From Paludibacteraceae bacterium (lineage in GTDB: Bacteria > Bacteroidota > Bacteroidia > Bacteroidales > Paludibacteraceae), in contig JAFXPY010000002.1 in assembly GCA_017527495.1 (NCBI GenBank), positions 31,089-95,088 of the forward strand: DNA of 64,000 nucleotides. Reading direction: 5' to 3'. A program made the translations under genes and the position numbers. The notes under the pieces were generated by a model. It was not told where the DNA came from, made no database searches, and was given only the letters and a program-made list of their open reading frames with translations. The first letter of the stretch is position 1. The number at the start of each line of letters is the position of its first letter. Positions 62,264 to 64,000 of the stretch are shown here, piece after piece.

Positions 62264-63154
62264 TTATTCCTCAATACTTGTTATATCGTCCAATTCGTCT
62301 TTTTCTTTGGGCAGGGGCAGTTCGTCGGGCGGAGTTGTGAAATGCACAGCCTTGCGTGAGGATATGACACTGCGCCCTATTCGCTGCTCAAGGTTCTGCC
62401 GCGCTGCATCTGCCACATCACCACCTTCTTGAGCAATACCGGCGGTCTCGATGAATCCTTGCGGGTTGCGCTCTTTGGAAATCTCCGTTGCAGCAGCCTC
62501 GGCAAGACCATTGAGCATCAGCTCCACGTTGGTCATGTTGTCTCTCAGACTCTCTTTACGCAAGCCTTTGAAGTCTTTATATTCGCGTGTGGTCATGCCT
62601 GACCAAGCTTGATACATAATATCGGTGAGCGAGGCATATTCCTGCTCGCTTTCTACTCCGCTGCGTTTCCACTCATCGGTTAGTCCTTTGCGTATCTCGA
62701 TGGTTTTGATGCGCTGGTTTATCCAGTTCTCGGAATATCCTAATCGCCTGTAATCCCTTATTGCCTGCTCTATGCTTCGTTCGGGGTCTTGCAGTTGGTT
62801 AAGCCGCTCTTGTCCTACCTTGGCAAGCCACAACTTAAACGGCTCTGCCTTCTTTGACGGAATAGACTGAATAAGCCGCAGAACCTGCTCTGTGTCAGCC
62901 ACATCAGTTAGATATTTTTTGCCGTCAGCAGCGGTCAATTTCAGTCGGTGACAATTTGTCACCGACTCATTTCCTTCTTCCTTAAGTCGTTGATGAAGTT
63001 TGTTCCAATACTTACGAGCCGTCTGATAATCAGTGCTGTCTGTTAATACTTGGACAACATCTACAACAGAGAAATAGTATTTCTCCGTTTCGTTGTCCCA
63101 TACCACGCGTATCTGTTTCGCGTCAAATAGTCTTACCAACTCTTCTTGTGCCAT
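62264..63154 (-). CDS. BRO-N/phage antirepressor-like protein
   Basis: 296 residues from the ATG at 63154. The N-terminal ~100 residues (IRVVWDNETEKYYFSVVDVV, ARKYWNKLHQRL) are a BRO-N/KilA-like domain found in phage antirepressors, and many bacterial chromosomes carry such genes as phage remnants. The C-terminal part (FKGLRKESLRDNMTNVEL) is helical and recurs in Bacteroidetes homologues. Possibly a DNA-binding modulator; function unproven. It sits between two related hairpins and next to tRNA genes. Confidence 0.8.
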   Translation of the reverse strand: MAQEELVRLFDAKQIRVVWDNETEKYYFSVVDVVQVLTDSTDYQTARKYWNKLHQRLKEEGNESVTNCHRLKLTAADGKKYLTDVADTEQVLRLIQSIPSKKAEPFKLWLAKVGQERLNQLQDPERSIEQAIRDYRRLGYSENWINQRIKTIEIRKGLTDEWKRSGVESEQEYASLTDIMYQAWSGMTTREYKDFKGLRKESLRDNMTNVELMLNGLAEAAATEISKERNPQGFIETAGIAQEGGDVADAARQNLEQRIGRSVISSRKAVHFTTPPDELPLPKEKDELDDITSIEE

Positions 63155-63173
63155 TGTATTTGTAATTTTGTTG

Positions 63174-63205
63174 CAAAAATACAACAAAAATGGCACATAC
63201 ACAAG
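63174..63205 (-). promoter_or_regulatory. Probable promoter of the BRO gene
   Basis: Minus strand: TATTTTTG (63174-63181) with CTTG 20 bases upstream (63202-63205), one mismatch to TTTG. Confidence 0.5.
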
Positions 63206-63307
63206 TATTTAGGTATTTTATTTTACGATAATCCAATATGTCAAATATCACTATTTTTGAAGGTCAAAAATAACCCCAAATCATATTTATTATGTTGTTT
63301 CCATGAG

Positions 63308-63327
63308 CGCGAGTGTCCCCACTCGCG
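63308..63327. repeat. Hairpin CGCGAGTG-TCCC-CACTCGCG
   Basis: Perfect eight-base stem, four-base loop, just before the methyltransferase remnant. Confidence 0.7.
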
Positions 63328-63355
63328 GTAGTCTTCTTATGGTCAACAATTATCA

Positions 63356-63875
63356 TCAATTACTCAACAATTTATTGTCTTTTATCAAAGAGAAACTCTC
63401 TGTATACGAAATTGCATTCACATTGCCAATAATCAAGAATAGTTTATTATACTGAACTAATTGTGCAAGATATTCCCGAAACAAGGAAAACGGTGGGTTG
63501 GTTACCACTATATCTGCTTGTTTCAAAAGTTCGATACATTCCTGCGAGCGGAAATCACCATTGCCTTTGAGTACCGAAAGCACATTTTTGTCGTTTTGTA
63601 TTAAGTACCTTACATCAGCAAGGTCAACTCGCCCATCACCATTATAATCCAATATCTCATTGATTTCAACTTTGTAGGCTATCTTCTTTGGAGCGCGGTC
63701 GTCCTCGCCCACTACAGAAGGCACTTCGAACAGCAACGGCAATTCCTCACCCGAAATAGGCGAGCCGTTGTAACAAGTGGCAATCAGTTTTTTTTAGTCC
63801 GAGTGCATTGAAGTTAAGTGCAAAATACTTGAAGAAATTGCTTTCGTAAGGGTCATCGCGGCACTTACCCACATA
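63356..63875 (-). pseudogene. Remnant of EcoRI-type adenine DNA methyltransferase
   Basis: Minus-strand translation gives, in one frame, CRDDPYESNFFKYFALNFNA then LGLKK, and after a run of eight A (63788-63795) in the next frame LIATCYNGSPISGEELPLL, an EF-hand-like DYNGDGRVDLADV, the catalytic motif VVTNPPFSLFREY and FLIIGNVNAISY. These are consecutive pieces of the EcoRI-type adenine methyltransferase family. One A fewer would restore the frame. The N-terminal ~50 residues and everything after KDNKLL are also missing, so the gene is decayed; a homopolymer sequencing error would explain only the frameshift. Confidence 0.8.
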
Positions 63876-63927
63876 GAAACACCTACAAGATGTTCCTGTA
63901 GTAACTCAAAATAATATGTAGATTGGA

Positions 63928-64000
63928 TTATTTAAAAGATTCTTTAGTATATTTTTGATGGTTTTGTATTACCTCTGATACTATACCTGTTTCTAACATA
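63928..64000 (-). CDS. Possible C-terminal end of an unidentified gene (cut by window edge)
   Basis: On the minus strand a frame runs in from the right edge and stops at 63928-63930; the visible 22 or so residues end HQKYTKESFK. Too short to identify; may be chance. Confidence 0.25.
   Translation of the reverse strand, partial: MLETGIVSEVIQNHQKYTKESFK

Noticed and set aside
63788..63795. Programmed frameshift in the methyltransferase
   Set aside because: Both ends of the gene are also missing, so decay is the simpler reading.

Overview
The window reads as a chromosomal segment of a Bacteroidota bacterium, most likely order Bacteroidales. The main reasons are: many promoters of the form TTTG, 19-20 bases, TAnnTTTG; a type IX secretion C-terminal domain on a 1571-residue surface protein; short split chromate transporters; OstA-like/SurA outer-membrane biogenesis genes; and Bacteroidales-type ParC, TypA and glutamate dehydrogenase. 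Genus cannot be fixed from this sequence. Most of the window is ordinary, densely packed core genome. Accessory sequence is concentrated in the last 13 kb.

Layout. 1-1.0 kb is the 3' end of a surface protein carrying a lectin-like domain, followed by an AraC regulator. 2.1-6.4 kb holds gdhA and a receiver plus PEP/pyruvate-binding protein. 6.5-10.5 kb is tig-clpP-clpX-radC. 10.6-15.5 kb has typA and parC. 15.6-18.8 kb is an operon led by a membrane LytTR protein (then upp, vanZ-like, dprA and an unlisted 55-residue membrane protein). 19-19.9 kb is greA-hinT. 20.2-23.9 kb runs rightward: a TPR/propeller protein, a short nucleosidase-like protein, pnuC and a DUF2238-like membrane protein. 24.0-33.2 kb runs leftward: a parvulin lipoprotein, surA, ostA-like, a beta-barrel protein, dnaG, a radical SAM protein and an iron alcohol dehydrogenase. 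birA and pta-ackA diverge near 34.2 kb. A fused ResB/CcsA cytochrome c assembly protein follows, then a large acidic secreted protein, then a transglycosylase-chrA-chrA operon, udk, and the giant T9SS protein (44.4-49.1 kb). ispD and an rlmL-like gene overlap at 49.8 kb.

The right-hand part is more fluid. An AAA_14/DUF4143 ATPase gene has two spaced palindromes in its leader and a long inverted repeat at its 3' end. aroC is followed by an apparently shortened glycosyltransferase whose end meets the remnant of another ATPase. A porin-imelysin-diheme oxidoreductase operon (55.5-60.2 kb) sits between two direct copies of a ~240-bp element made of four small hairpins. Then come a tRNA-Gly, tRNA-Leu, tRNA-Leu cluster, a small DMT transporter, a BRO-type phage-like protein flanked by two related hairpins, and a frameshifted, end-truncated EcoRI-type DNA methyltransferase remnant.

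Functional links. pta-ackA and the alcohol dehydrogenase point to fermentation. The CcsBA protein could mature the two c-type haems of the diheme lipoprotein. SurA, the parvulin lipoprotein and the OstA-like protein form one outer-membrane biogenesis unit, which also contains dnaG. The strongest leads for something new are the hairpin-array repeats with changing but self-complementary stems, and the repeat-bounded three-gene cassette.
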